A DNA stretch of 64,000 nucleotides, taken from positions 62,001 to 126,000 of the forward strand of contig NZ_BBDM01000004.1 in the NCBI RefSeq assembly GCF_001316245.1, written 5' to 3'. Source of the stretch: Vulcanisaeta sp. JCM 14467. GTDB taxonomy: Archaea; Thermoproteota; Thermoprotei; Thermoproteales; Thermocladiaceae. Numbering within the stretch: the stretch's first letter is position 1; each line of letters begins with the position of its first letter. The translations under genes and the position numbers were made by a program. Positions 36,934-46,817 of the stretch are shown piece by piece. The notes beneath the pieces were generated by a model that was not told the origin of the DNA, ran no database searches, and was given only the letters and a program-made list of their open reading frames with translations.

Positions 36934-37995
36934 GTGGATACATGCATTGTATTGCCTACCATAAACGAGGCCGATAACCTAAGGATATTGCTACCCATGT
37001 TGAGGGACTACCTGGCTGGTTATGATTGGTTCATTGTGGTTGTTGATGATGGTAGTACGGATGGGACTCCCGACGTTGTTTTGGGATTCGCCAAGGCGAC
37101 CGGGAGGGCTGAACTGATCGAGAGAGGCGCCAGGCTTGGCCTGGGTAGCGCGATTAAGACTGGCATGAGGGCTTGCCTTGAGAGGGGTGCTAAGTCCATA
37201 GTTGTTATGGATGCAGACCTCCAGCATCCACCTGATGTTGTTCCTAATCTTGTTAATGCCGTACTTAAGGGCGGCGTGGATTTAGTAATAGCCAGTAGGT
37301 ATGTTAGGGGTGGTGGTGTTACCGGTTGGTCACTTAGGAGGTACTTAGTTAGTAAAGGGGCTACGTATATGGCAAGGTTATTAATGCCCTGGACACGCAG
37401 CATCAAGGACCCAATAAGCGGTTTCTTCGCAGCGAATGCGGATAGGTTGAGGGGTATAATTGACATGCTCAGTGATTCATCAGGCTATAAATTAATCCTT
37501 GAATTACTAACATTAATGCATGCCAAATATGGTGGCTCATTTAGGGTTGTCGAGGTGCCGTATGTATTTAGGAATAGGATGTATGGCATAAGTAAGTTGA
37601 GTACTCGTGAATTGATCAACTACGTACAACTCGTGTTAAGGCTGAGCAATTACTCAGTGCCTAAGTACCTGGTATCCCTAGTCATTGGTTCCATCATTAG
37701 TTACCTGTTTTTCAATGCATTATCAGGTATGAACCCAATAGCCAGTAACCTAGTATCCATAGAATTCTCGCTAATCACCGTAATTACCATGTACCAAGTC
37801 TTGATGGGAATGAAGCCGCAACTGCAGTACTACGTTAAGTACCACTTGATTAAGTATGTGGCAGTTGCAATAAAACTGGTCCTGTATATGGTATCGGTAC
37901 CCACGGTAATCGCGCTTATGATTTCGGGCATGATCCAGCTATTAATGACCCTCCGAATAATAACGATTAACCCGGCGATAATGCACGTACTTTAA
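36934..37995 (+). CDS. GT2 polyprenyl-phosphate glycosyltransferase with C-terminal membrane domain
   Basis: The GT2 domain (residues 1-235) has VLPTINEADNLRILLPML, VVDDGSTDGTPDVV, the nucleotide-metal motif MDADLQHPP, and VIASRYVRGGGVTGW...DPISGFF, as in dolichol-phosphate mannosyltransferases. The last 120 residues form about four membrane helices of GtrA type. The enzyme probably moves a sugar from a nucleotide donor to dolichol phosphate for protein N-glycosylation, in line with the sequon-rich surface proteins in this window. GTG 36934 is preferred over TTG 36925 because CTTATTTT lies about 27 bases upstream. Confidence 0.88.
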   Translation: MDTCIVLPTINEADNLRILLPMLRDYLAGYDWFIVVVDDGSTDGTPDVVLGFAKATGRAELIERGARLGLGSAIKTGMRACLERGAKSIVVMDADLQHPPDVVPNLVNAVLKGGVDLVIASRYVRGGGVTGWSLRRYLVSKGATYMARLLMPWTRSIKDPISGFFAANADRLRGIIDMLSDSSGYKLILELLTLMHAKYGGSFRVVEVPYVFRNRMYGISKLSTRELINYVQLVLRLSNYSVPKYLVSLVIGSIISYLFFNALSGMNPIASNLVSIEFSLITVITMYQVLMGMKPQLQYYVKYHLIKYVAVAIKLVLYMVSVPTVIALMISGMIQLLMTLRIITINPAIMHVL

Positions 37996-38038
37996 TCACG
38001 AAAGATCTTTAACTCCATCATGCAGTCAGCATTGATGA

Positions 38039-39090
38039 ATGAGGATCTTACTAACAACAGTGCCGGGTATTGAGGACATCGTAATTGATGAAGTTAGGGA
38101 ATTATTTGGGAATAGGGTAATTACGGCTGAAGTATTTGGCTCATCGAATGTCACGGGTAAGGTGCTAGTGAATATCGATGGTGTGGATATTAAGAAATTC
38201 AGGGCGTTAAGTACTGTTGAGCACGTAATCGATGTCCTCGACATAAAGGGTGTTGGTAAGAGTATGGAAAGTCTGAGGAGCTGCATTTGGCAGTTAAACC
38301 TAGAAGGACTTCTCAATTACTACACTCCAAATACCACAATTGGCGTATTAGCTGATAGGTCAGGAGATCATGAGTTCCGAAGCCTGATGCAGCAGCCCTA
38401 CTTGGCGAGAGGATCATTGAGTACCTATCGTCCAGGGGCATTAAACCACTCTTTAACTTAGATAACCCTGATCTCACGCTGAGGCTCATTATTGATCAGG
38501 ACAAGTGCGTGTTGGGTTTATCGATAACGCGTAAGCCGCTTAGGAATAGGCCGTATAGGAGGTTTAATCACCCAGCGGCGATAAATCCCATACTGGCTAA
38601 TGCCATGTTCAGGATATTGGGACCAAAACCATTATCGAGGGTTTGCGACATTACCTGCGGTAGTGGCACAATAGTCATTGAGGGTGCATTGATGAGGAGG
38701 GATCTTACCTTCCTATGTGCGGATATTGATTATGGATACGTTAAGGGGGCATTAATGAATGCTAGGGAGGCCCGTGTGGATTATTTAGTGGATTTCGTTG
38801 TTATGGACTCAACAAGACCCGCAATTAGGAGTGGCGCATGTTGGCATTGCATATTCAATCCACCATTTGGAATACGCATAGAACCACTTAGTGGGATATC
38901 CACGTTCTACGACTCATTATTTAGAGCGCTTGGGGAAATTCTTAGGAGTGGTTCAAGTGCGGTATTTATAACGGTTAGGAAGTCCCTGGCAAGGAAAATG
39001 CTTGCTAAGTATGGCTTTAGGGTGGTGGGTGAGAGGGTTGTTGAGCAGGGTGGTATTTGGAGTACGATTTTTAAGGTTGTTAAGGAATAG
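38039..39090 (+). CDS. tRNA guanine-N2 methyltransferase, Trm14/Trm11-like, THUMP plus MTase (one frameshift)
   Basis: The N-terminal THUMP region (LLTTVPGIEDIVIDEVRELFG... FRALSTVEHVIDVLDI) is followed by a Rossmann methyltransferase. LSRVCDITCGSGTIVIEGAL is the SAM motif, and the catalytic motif is FNPPFGIR (NPPFG). The frame breaks near 38385; the correct frame reads AAALLGERIIEYLSSRGIKPLFNLDNPDLTLRLIIDQDKCVLGLSITRKPL. Total about 350 residues. Members methylate N2 of guanosine at position 6 or 10 of tRNA; which one is not decided here. Starts ATG 38039. Confidence 0.85.
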
Positions 39091-39109
39091 TTTGTTCTAT
39101 TTTAAATGC

Positions 39110-39884
39110 TTACTGAGCCTTTGGTATAAATGACCTCTGGTCTTCGTTTGGGAACAACCTATCAAGTACCTTTCTAGGCACCTTATACACCCTGAGGGCT
39201 ATCTCCCTAATCAACTTATCGTGGGGTGCGCACTTGGTCAGGTTAAGCCTTAGGCAGTGCGTGTACTTCATTATCTTCTTCTCCTCAACCTTCTTTATAT
39301 TGCCCAGCGCTATGTCCTCAGCAACCCTGAACGCCACGTAAAACCTCACATACCTCATGAACCTACCAGCCAAGTCTGGATATGCCGCGCTCAACGCCCT
39401 ATAGGTGCCTATGAAGTCCTCCTCAGGGAAGAACCTCATTATCGTGCCAGTGAACACATACCTCAACAGCCTAAACCCTCTCTCCTCGGTCCTTGGTCCT
39501 AACACCTCGTTATCAACCATCTTCCTGAGCTGCTCGGTATCGTTATTATCATTTAATTGGAAGTTCCTCGCCTTTAGGAAGTTGTATATCTCATCGCATG
39601 TTATCTCCACGTTGAATATGTTCTTGAACGCGTTCGTTAACTCCCCATCGAGTAGTCCAAGTCCGTACTTACCAACTATGAATATGGTGGCTATCTCCTT
39701 ATCATAAATCCTAACCTTACTCAAGCCCCTGAAGTTCAATACCCTTTTGTTTATAGACAATGTAGACTAACTCCTCAAGCTGGTTCCTAGTGCTTACTTC
39801 ATTCCTCATTATCTTGCTCCATATCTCCGTCGCAGCCTCAATACGGCCTTTATACAACTGCCTAGCGTCTAAGCCACTACTCAT
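39110..39884 (-). CDS. DUF2192-family crenarchaeal protein (one frameshift)
   Basis: From ATG 39884 the frame reads MSSGLDARQLYKGRIEAATEIW, then SKIMRNEVSTRNQLEELVYIVYKQKGIE, and shifts near 39747 into NFRGLSKVRIYDKEIATIFIVGKYGLGLLDGEL. Total about 257 residues. RIYDKE..IFIVGKYGLGL is what I associate with DUF2192, a family confined to Crenarchaeota and of unknown function. The protein is soluble and mainly helical, with a conserved-looking FFPEEDFIGTYRALSAAYPDL. It is downstream of L10e on the same strand with a 70-base gap. Confidence 0.65.
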
Positions 39885-39954
39885 ACTAGCGATTCACCAC
39901 TCCACTCAACCGAAAAACTAGCGCCTTATAATCCTTGTGCTCCAGGGCCTATGA

Positions 39955-40494
39955 CTAGGCAGTCTTAACCTGCTGCGCCTGCCTTGGGTAAATGACGATC
40001 CTCATTGGCAATGGTAACTTAGACGCAGCCCTCCTAAGAGCCTCCTTCGCATGGGCCAGGTTCTTACCCTCGATCTCCAGGTGCATGATTACAGTGCCAG
40101 GTCTTAGAATCCTCGCAGCCCTGCCCGAAGGAACTCCAAAGGCTAGCCTCATACCCTGCTGTAGACGGTCAGCACCAGCCATGGCGAGCATCTTATTCTC
40201 CCTAATCACGTGGAATGGGTAGACATTAATCTTTAGGTAGAAGTTAGGGTCACCAACGTACTTGGACAGGTACTTATACGCCATCTGCCTAGCGGCCTCA
40301 AGGGCGTTAGCCCTAATCTGCCCAGTCTCCTCAGCCACAAGCTCAGCCACGTAATCAAACCTAGCCCTTTCCCTGGGCTTGGTATTACCAAGCTCAAACC
40401 TTGGTATCTGCACATATGGAGCACCCGCAATATACTCAGTCCTAGTATACGGCCTCTTCAACCTCCTATAGCAACGACCAGGCCTGAGTGGCAT
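39955..40494 (-). CDS. rpl10e: 50S ribosomal protein uL16 (archaeal L10e)
   Basis: The 179-residue protein is diagnostic: MPLRPGRCYRRLKRPYTRTEYI, YVQIPRFELGNTKPRERARFDYVAELVAEE, KINVYPFHVIRENKMLAMAGADRLQQGMRLAFGVPSGRAARILRPGTVIMHLEIEGKNLAHAKEALRRAASKLPLP. The protein is part of the peptidyl-transferase region. The TATA-like GTTTAAATA on the minus strand (about 40529-40538) is some 40 bases upstream, leaving a short leader. Confidence 0.96.
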   Translation of the reverse strand: MPLRPGRCYRRLKRPYTRTEYIAGAPYVQIPRFELGNTKPRERARFDYVAELVAEETGQIRANALEAARQMAYKYLSKYVGDPNFYLKINVYPFHVIRENKMLAMAGADRLQQGMRLAFGVPSGRAARILRPGTVIMHLEIEGKNLAHAKEALRRAASKLPLPMRIVIYPRQAQQVKTA

Positions 40495-40543
40495 AGTAAC
40501 GTCGAGTTATGGGGTAGGCATGGGTATTTAAACACTACGCCCA

Positions 40544-40822
40544 TTAAATCCTGTTAATCCTCAACGAACCAACATACCTCTTAATCCATGAAACTAACTC
40601 CTCATAAGTCCTCTCACCATCCCTAGTCAACCTGACAAGGCCATCACCATCAACCACAACCAAGCTCCTACTAACCATCCAGTCAAGGTACCTCTCAAAC
40701 TTATCATAGGACAAGCCGCAGGCGGTTGCCAACCTAGTCCTCCTCATGGGTCCATTATTGACAAGGGCCTCTATGATTCGAGCTAACACGTAAAGGTCAG
40801 GCCTGAATTCCCTGGAGCTCAT
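40544..40822 (-). CDS. Winged-helix protein (HTH_45-like)
   Basis: The 92-residue protein reads LYVLARIIEALVNNGPMRRTRLATACGLSYDKFERYLDWMVSRSLVVVDGDGLVRLTRDGERTYEELVSWIKRYVG. This is the pattern of small archaeal wHTH proteins in which a long C-terminal helix mediates dimerisation. Its start lies within the 3' end of the membrane-protein gene (26-base overlap), so it is translated from the same message. It may regulate the small operon to which it belongs. Confidence 0.72.
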   Translation of the reverse strand: MSSREFRPDLYVLARIIEALVNNGPMRRTRLATACGLSYDKFERYLDWMVSRSLVVVDGDGLVRLTRDGERTYEELVSWIKRYVGSLRINRI

Positions 40823-41470
40823 GGTAAAGCCACCTAAGCTCTATGACTAGCCCATTTAATGTCCATAATTTTCTAACATCACCGGTGATGCTATCCCACT
40901 CAAGCGCAAGCGTGATCGTCATGTCCAGGATTACGGCCATGACTATCACGTACCAATTCAACTGGGTATAGCCTAGGAAACTGAGTAATAGTAGGGTTAG
41001 TCCGTAGATTAGTATGGCAAGGAGTATTGATAGAGCCAGCAACTTGACAATGATCAACAAGGCATAACCAACCCTAGCCCTATTGATCTTATACTCAATA
41101 CTATCAAAATCCAGCGTTGACAGTATCTCGAGAATTCCAGAAATACCTGACTGAAGTTTCTCGGTCCAGTAATTATACGTACTTACTTCCTTCATCAACT
41201 TATCAATACGCGTATATACATAGTATGGTACTACAATTAATAATGCGATTGCGATGATTACACCCCAGCCCTGTAGTTGTGTTACCAATGAGTATGGGGT
41301 CACCACGTATATAATAATGTATACGATACACCCACCCAACACCGCAGCTATTATACCCAACACGGTAATGAGCAACCTCGGCAATTCATCTAGGGCCTAT
41401 TAATGCCTTCAATGCGGTTTAATACATCCTTAAGAGCCATGAGTTTAGTCCTGGCCTCCTCAATACTCAT
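40797..41470 (-). CDS. Membrane protein with four predicted helices (one frameshift)
   Basis: From ATG 41470 the frame opens MSIEEARTKLMALKDVLNRIEGINR and shifts near 41397 into ALDELPRLLITVLGIIAAVLGGCIV; the total is about 224 residues. Two helices form a first hairpin, then a cytoplasmic coiled-coil region (IDKLMKEVSTYNYWTEKLQSGISGILEILSTL), then two more helices and a helical tail. No family recognised. The ATG overlaps the stop of the upstream gene (ATGA), which supports this start over the TTG at 41384. Confidence 0.6.
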
Positions 41471-42063
41471 ATCACTATCACCAACTTACTCACTATAACC
41501 ATGACTGTTACATCTCCAGCGTTACTGCTGGCGGTCGTTATCAGTAAGTAGGTACCTGATGCAGCACAGTTTTGCTTAATCTGCATGAGTAACGCAGGTG
41601 TTATCTGGCGTAATAGTTCAAGGCTAGTTACGTTTTCATAAATCACGATAGGATTAACCATACTATTCAATAAGAAAGATACCAATATCGTTGAGGCATT
41701 CGGTGCGCCAAGCCCAAACCCCTCGGCACATACTGGGTATGCATAGTAACTGCTTGGTGTGAATAAGTATATCAACTTAATGGTACTGCTCGGCCCCAGT
41801 GTAATGATCGTTCCATTGCTTAGATGAATTAGTAGTACCTCGTTAGATGGGTTTTCTATGGTGATTACCACCTTAGCATACGCATTATGGGTAACCAGCG
41901 TTAACAGCAGGAAGCCTGTAGTTGAGTTTATCGTGAAGGACCCAACTGTGTATACATTGATCATGTTATGCCAATTGATCAGCAGGAAGGCTACCTCAGC
42001 AAGTACAACGATCAGTAGTAATATAATGAGTACCCTCCTTATTGCCTTAGGAACCTTCATCAA
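41467..42063 (-). CDS. Signal-anchored extracytoplasmic protein of unknown function
   Basis: The 198-residue protein has one N-terminal helix (VLIILLLIVVLAEVAFLLI) and an outside domain rich in beta-branched residues with four N-x-S/T sites (INSTTG, SNGTII, PNASTI, ENVTSL) and two cysteines (VCAEG, NCAAS). No family recognised. It is first in a three-gene operon with the four-helix membrane protein and the wHTH protein, linked by ATGA and a 26-base overlap. Confidence 0.6.
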   Translation of the reverse strand: MMKVPKAIRRVLIILLLIVVLAEVAFLLINWHNMINVYTVGSFTINSTTGFLLLTLVTHNAYAKVVITIENPSNEVLLIHLSNGTIITLGPSSTIKLIYLFTPSSYYAYPVCAEGFGLGAPNASTILVSFLLNSMVNPIVIYENVTSLELLRQITPALLMQIKQNCAASGTYLLITTASSNAGDVTVMVIVSKLVIVI

Positions 42064-42120
42064 TAGTCGTGGATTCTATTAACTAATAAACTGAACTCCC
42101 TCAGGGAGAGTAGTCATTGC

Positions 42121-42573
42121 TTAGCGCCCCTTTTGGCTCTGTATCCTGACTATCGCCTCTGCGATATCCCCATTTGTCTCCCTCAACGCCTTAATCGCCT
42201 CCTCCCTCGTGCACCCAGTCTCCTCCATGACGAGTTTAATATCATCCTCACTAGGCTCATACCGCTTAGCTGTTTCTATAACGGGTGTTGACGTGGCTTG
42301 TTGCTGTGGTTGCTGTATTATTAGTGATGGCCTTGGTTGTGGCAGTGTTGGTTGCGGCTTCACAACCCTAATGTCAGAATCACTGGCCTGTACCTGGTAT
42401 ATCGACAGCCCCTGAATCCTCATCCTAGCAACCACGGGCTTATTAATCTCTATGGTTGACCCATCGCCTAGGTAAATAATAACCTTTGTTACGTTGCTCA
42501 CTTCCTCAAGGTTTAAGTCCTGAATACCAAGTCGCTTAAGCAGTTTCCTGACCTCCCTTGGGTTTATACCCAC
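42121..42573 (-). CDS. nac: Nascent polypeptide-associated complex protein (NAC alpha)
   Basis: The 150-residue protein has the NAC domain (NPREVRKLLKRLGIQDLNLEEVSNVTKVIIYLGDGSTIEINKPVVARMRIQGLSIYQVQ) and a C-terminal UBA domain (PSEDDIKLVMEETGCTREEAIKALRETNGDIAEAIVRI). A Pro/Gln-rich linker of about 35 residues joins them, longer than in many archaea. Archaeal NAC is a homodimer that binds nascent chains at the ribosome. Confidence 0.95.
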   Translation of the reverse strand: MGINPREVRKLLKRLGIQDLNLEEVSNVTKVIIYLGDGSTIEINKPVVARMRIQGLSIYQVQASDSDIRVVKPQPTLPQPRPSLIIQQPQQQATSTPVIETAKRYEPSEDDIKLVMEETGCTREEAIKALRETNGDIAEAIVRIQSQKGR

Positions 42574-42623
42574 GAAACCTTAGTACAATGGGTGTATTTA
42601 AGCAATTTTTGCAGCGCTCCTCA

Positions 42624-43508
42624 TCAGCCTTGGCATATTGGTCCTAGCATTGGTGCTATTGTTGGTGATGAACATCCGTAGCCAAGTACGTGGGTTGGGA
42701 AGTACTGAATCACGTAATAAACATAACCACTGCCTATCATTGCCTCAAGCGACTTGCCATACATTACCTGGAATACGGCGCAGTACGGGCATTCAGGGTC
42801 GAGGAACTCAATAACCGTTATATTGGCGCTCGGATTACCAATTCCTAAACCGGAGGTAATGAGTTCATGTATGAAGGATACCTGAGTTGAGTTCGCCCTG
42901 AACCCATAACCAAGTTCCTGACCCTGGTAGGTAAGCATCGTTATATTACCCCTCAATGTGTAATTAATGGCGTTAAAAACGTACGGCGATGCACCGGCTA
43001 GTACATAGGTCACGTTATTCACCTTATCATAGACTATGAATAATGGCGTACCAAGTAGGTTACCTGGTATATTGAGTGTATAGGCCATGGTGTTTACGCC
43101 ATTTAATGCGCCCATGACGGTATTGACCAAGTCCTGGTCACTCTTACTTACCGTGCAACCTGGGTAATGACTCGTCAAGTACTGGTACTGGGCTATCGGA
43201 TACATTATTAGGTATGTTGTGTTGTCTGTCTCCTCATAGTTATATAAATAATCATACGCTATTGTGTATATGCTATTCACGGCACTTAATGCGGCATTTC
43301 CACCATACTTATTATAAATGCATTCAATACCAAGCCAATTCTCAACGCCTCTCTCAAACGCTAGTGTGATTGGGGATACCTTAGCCGAATTCGCCGGTGG
43401 TTTGAGCACGAGGAAGTAAACTAACACGCCAGCAAGTGCTGCCGCAAGTACTATGACGGCTATTAAGAGTATCCTATTTATGTTTGTATTGCTCGACATA
43501 ATCCTCAA
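42624..43508 (-). CDS. Membrane-anchored DsbA-like thiol oxidoreductase with apparently permuted fold
   Basis: One N-terminal helix (residues 14-34) is followed by an extracytoplasmic thioredoxin-like domain. The order of elements is unusual: the cis-proline strand GTPLFIVYD is at 153-161, while the redox motif CPYC is at 240-243 (TVIEFLDPECPYCAVFQ), only 52 residues before the end. In normal DsbA the CxxC comes first. Other cysteines are C63, C118, C279 (LGYGCSS) and C292. The next gene starts 50 bases away, leaving no room for a lost C-terminal half. Residues are numbered from TTG 43508; ATG 43499 is the likelier start. Probably an oxidative-folding or redox protein outside the membrane. 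Confidence 0.65.
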   Translation of the reverse strand: MRIMSSNTNINRILLIAVIVLAAALAGVLVYFLVLKPPANSAKVSPITLAFERGVENWLGIECIYNKYGGNAALSAVNSIYTIAYDYLYNYEETDNTTYLIMYPIAQYQYLTSHYPGCTVSKSDQDLVNTVMGALNGVNTMAYTLNIPGNLLGTPLFIVYDKVNNVTYVLAGASPYVFNAINYTLRGNITMLTYQGQELGYGFRANSTQVSFIHELITSGLGIGNPSANITVIEFLDPECPYCAVFQVMYGKSLEAMIGSGYVYYVIQYFPTHVLGYGCSSPTIAPMLGPICQG

Positions 43509-43597
43509 TTCATGATTGAATTAGGTTAAAAACCTTACTAACATTCCATAGACTCCGTAAGAAAGGCATTAATAATAATTAAAAGTACTATACTGCA

Positions 43598-44016
43598 ATG
43601 GCTATTCGATTACGGGTTAAGTTATCATCAATAATGGGTAGGACAACGGTGACAAAGGCTTTGGTGACAACGGGTTATGAAACCCAGGAGCCCGAGATCC
43701 TCATCCCAAGGAGTATTGCCGAGGACCTAAACCTACTACCTAACTACCCAGTGGTTCTGAAGTTAAGAATTACATATTGGCTGACGGGACTGTCACAAGG
43801 CTGATACTAATCCCCAATGCGGTTCAGGTGTGGGTTCTCGAGAATGATAGGGAGGTTGGTGGAGTCACGGCTCACGTTGCTGTGAGTGAGCGTGCGGATG
43901 AGACATTACTTAGTGATAAATTGGTTAGTAGGTTGGGGATTGTCCTGCTAGATATTGGTGAGGGTATTTGGTGCTTCAGGGATGAGATTGGGAAAACAGT
44001 CAGGAGGAGCCTATAG
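43598..44016 (+). CDS. Retropepsin-like (clan AA) aspartic protease-fold protein (one frameshift)
   Basis: The two pieces join near 43768: the frame should read LVLKNYILADGTVTRLILIPNAVQVWVLEN. Total about 139 residues. The N-terminus (VTKALVTTGYETQEPEILIPRSIAEDLNLL) has TTG where retropepsins carry DTG, so the catalytic Asp is absent. The later VSERADETLLSDKLVSRLGIVLLDIGEGIW has the psi-loop pattern and the final LGI. Small proteins like this are widespread in Thermoproteales; they may be non-catalytic. Its end overlaps the convergent alaS by 17 bases. Confidence 0.55.
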
Positions 44017-46753
44017 ATCCTAAAAATGCTTTGATGATGTTTATAAACGTGTCAATCGGCGGTCTTCCTTGGGTAAATCCCTGCCCATAGGTTGTTGATC
44101 CGCCACCCTTACCATTAACGCTAGTATTGAGCTTAGTCATTAAGTCCCTAATACTAATGCGCTTAGCCATTTCGGGACTTATGTAGACCATGTACTCAGT
44201 CCCATTGCCAACCCTATTAACTATCAGTAATACCGTATTGGGTCTAGTGCTTAAATACTCCTTGGCGAATTCCTGCATGTAGCCCCTATCCTCACCCTCG
44301 TACTCCATGTACGTGAAGCCCACGCCATTTATAGTAACCTCCCTACATGGCCTCGGCAATGTCACCCTTAACAGCCTTTTTCGTTAATGCCTTAATCCTA
44401 CCCTCCATCTTACTCACATCATTGAGCAGTTCCTTAACGCCCTTAACCATGTCCTCCCTACCCTTACCAATTAGTTCCGAAACCTCACCAATAGAGTCCT
44501 CAAGCGACTCGGCATAGTTAAGTGCGTGCCTACCCGTGGTGAATATGAACCTAACAACACCCTCCTGAATCTTCTCAACCCTAACAATCTTAATCATACC
44601 AATCTCACCGGTACTACTCACATGCATGCCTCCGCATGCCTCTACATCGTATGGATTTTCGTCCGGGCCCACCTGGACAATCCTCAACTTAGCCCCTGGT
44701 ACTGCGCCTCCCTGGTATATGTATACACCGAATTTCGACTCCGCCTCAGTCCTGCCCAGCCACCTAATGATCACTGGGTAATTGGCCAGGACCATTTGAT
44801 TTGCGAGCTCCTCAATCTTCCTAATCTCGTCTCTACTCGGTAATTTATAATGCGTCACATCGAGTCTACTGAAGGGCACGTTCTTCTCAGCGCCTGCCTG
44901 CCAAACGTGCCTACCGAGGACGCGCCTAATACTCTGGAGTAGTATGTGCGTTGCGGTGTGCATTCTCATTAGGTCAAGTCTACGGATTGCATCCACGATA
45001 CCCTCCACGGTCTCACCCTCCATTGGTGGTTCACCCTCAATAACATGTACGATAACCGGCCCAACCCTCTGGACATCCACAACCCTCGCCTCACCCCTAC
45101 TGTGCTTGATCACGCCATGGTCAGCCACCTGCCCACCACCCTCTGGGTAAAACGCTGTTTGGTCAAGGACCACGTACTTATTCTTAATGACCCTAAGCAC
45201 CTTGGCATTGAATTGGAACAGCCTCATGTTTTCATAGAATAGTTCTCTCGTCTGCGGTAGGTCCTGAACCTCCACAGGATTTATATCGACCTTGGGCTTC
45301 TCCTCACCAACCTGTCTCTGGTACCTAGCCGCTAGCCTTGAATAGAAGTCATCAGGCACCGTAATACTTAATCCAAGCCTTGTTGACGCAACCTCACGCA
45401 CTACCTCAGGCGGTAATCCCTGTGAGTCGTAGAGCATCATCAAGTCATCAACGGTGAGCTCCCTCTTACCGGTCCTCCTCTCCCTATCCCTAACGACCCT
45501 ATCAATAATGCTTGGCGCTTGCCTGAGCAATTCCTTAAACTTCTTCTCTTCTAGATCAACCAGCTCAAGTATTGTCTGTCTCTCTTCATAAACCTCTGGG
45601 TAGTCATCCCTTAGGAACTCAAGCTCTATGTTCATTATCTCCGTAAGCGGCATCTCAATACCGGCTACATACATACTCCTGAGCATCCTCCTAAGCAGAA
45701 GTCTACCCAGGTAACCAACGCCTGAGTTGCTCGGTATGACACCATCAGCCATCATCCAGGATAGCGTCCTACCGTGGTCGCTAAGTATGTACAGGGTCTC
45801 CTGAGCCTTTAGTATATTCCTAACCTCATTAACGTCCATGCCAACCTTGCCCGCTATGTACTCATAGGCCTTCTCAATACTCGTAACTTCAGGGTCAAGC
45901 TGCCCGAAGTAAGTCGCCATATGCATTAGCATTTCGTTGCTTGGCTTAGGAAGACCTAACCTGCTCCTTAACTTCTCGATGAATGGCCCAAAGACAGCAT
46001 CATAAACGGTGGGCTTACCCGTGAGTAGCCAATAAATCCTTTCAAGGCCGTAACCCGTGTCCACGATCTTCATGGGCATCTCGACATACTTACCATTAAC
46101 CGTCCTATAATGCATGAAGACAAGTGTTGCTATTTCCAAGCCGCCCACGAGAACCTCAAGGCACTCACCAGCATTACCACCACCCTCCCAGATATTCTCC
46201 TTATACGTAATCTCATCATCCCTGAGGCCCAACTCCTTCGTGAAGATTCGTGGGCGTACTCCACAGTCTCATCAATCCAATAAACATGCTTATCAGGGTA
46301 ATTGAATGCATGGTGGGCCATCATCTCAAAGCCCGTTAAGTGCCTACCGCTGCGACCAACCTTATCAATATCAGTAAACCTAATGCTTGGTTGTGAGAGG
46401 GTTAACGGATTTGCAGGTGGTGGTACAATGCCCTCCGTAACCCATGGCTGGAAGTCATATATCGATGCGCCGACCAGGTAAACATCACTCCTCCAACGCG
46501 CAACCACTGGGTATCTCTTAATCCTAACGTGCCCATGCCTCTCAAAGAAGCTCAGGAACCTCTCCCTAACATCCCTAATCGACTCGGGCCTGAACTTACC
46601 AGGTGGATTGCCTATGAACAGGTATGGCGTGCACGGTTGGTCACCGCAAGTTTCTTGATCCTTATTCAAGGTCCAGAAGTAATGCTTACAATATGGACAT
46701 TGCCTCCTGTAGAATTTCATCCCCTCAAATAACCTCGTCCTTAATTCCTCCAT
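44000..46753 (-). CDS. alaS: Alanyl-tRNA synthetase, archaeal type (two frameshifts)
   Basis: About 917 residues. The catalytic domain opens with the archaeal N-terminal extension ([23 protein letters not shown]), then [35 protein letters not shown] and [12 protein letters not shown]. The editing domain has [19 protein letters not shown] (HxxxH) and [18 protein letters not shown] (CxxxH). The C-terminal domain (DHHA1 type) ends in [14 protein letters not shown]. Breaks: near 46240 one T is missing ([18 protein letters not shown]) and near 44350 (AEAM-stop continues as [20 protein letters not shown]). Both are single-base and this gene is essential, so they are sequence errors. ATG 46753, with TATA-like TTTTATTTA about 20 bases upstream. 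Confidence 0.95.
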
Positions 46754-46817
46754 AACTTAACGATAAATAAAAACGGGATTCTTTTTATATTTTGTTCCTG
46801 TTTAGAACAAAAATTCA

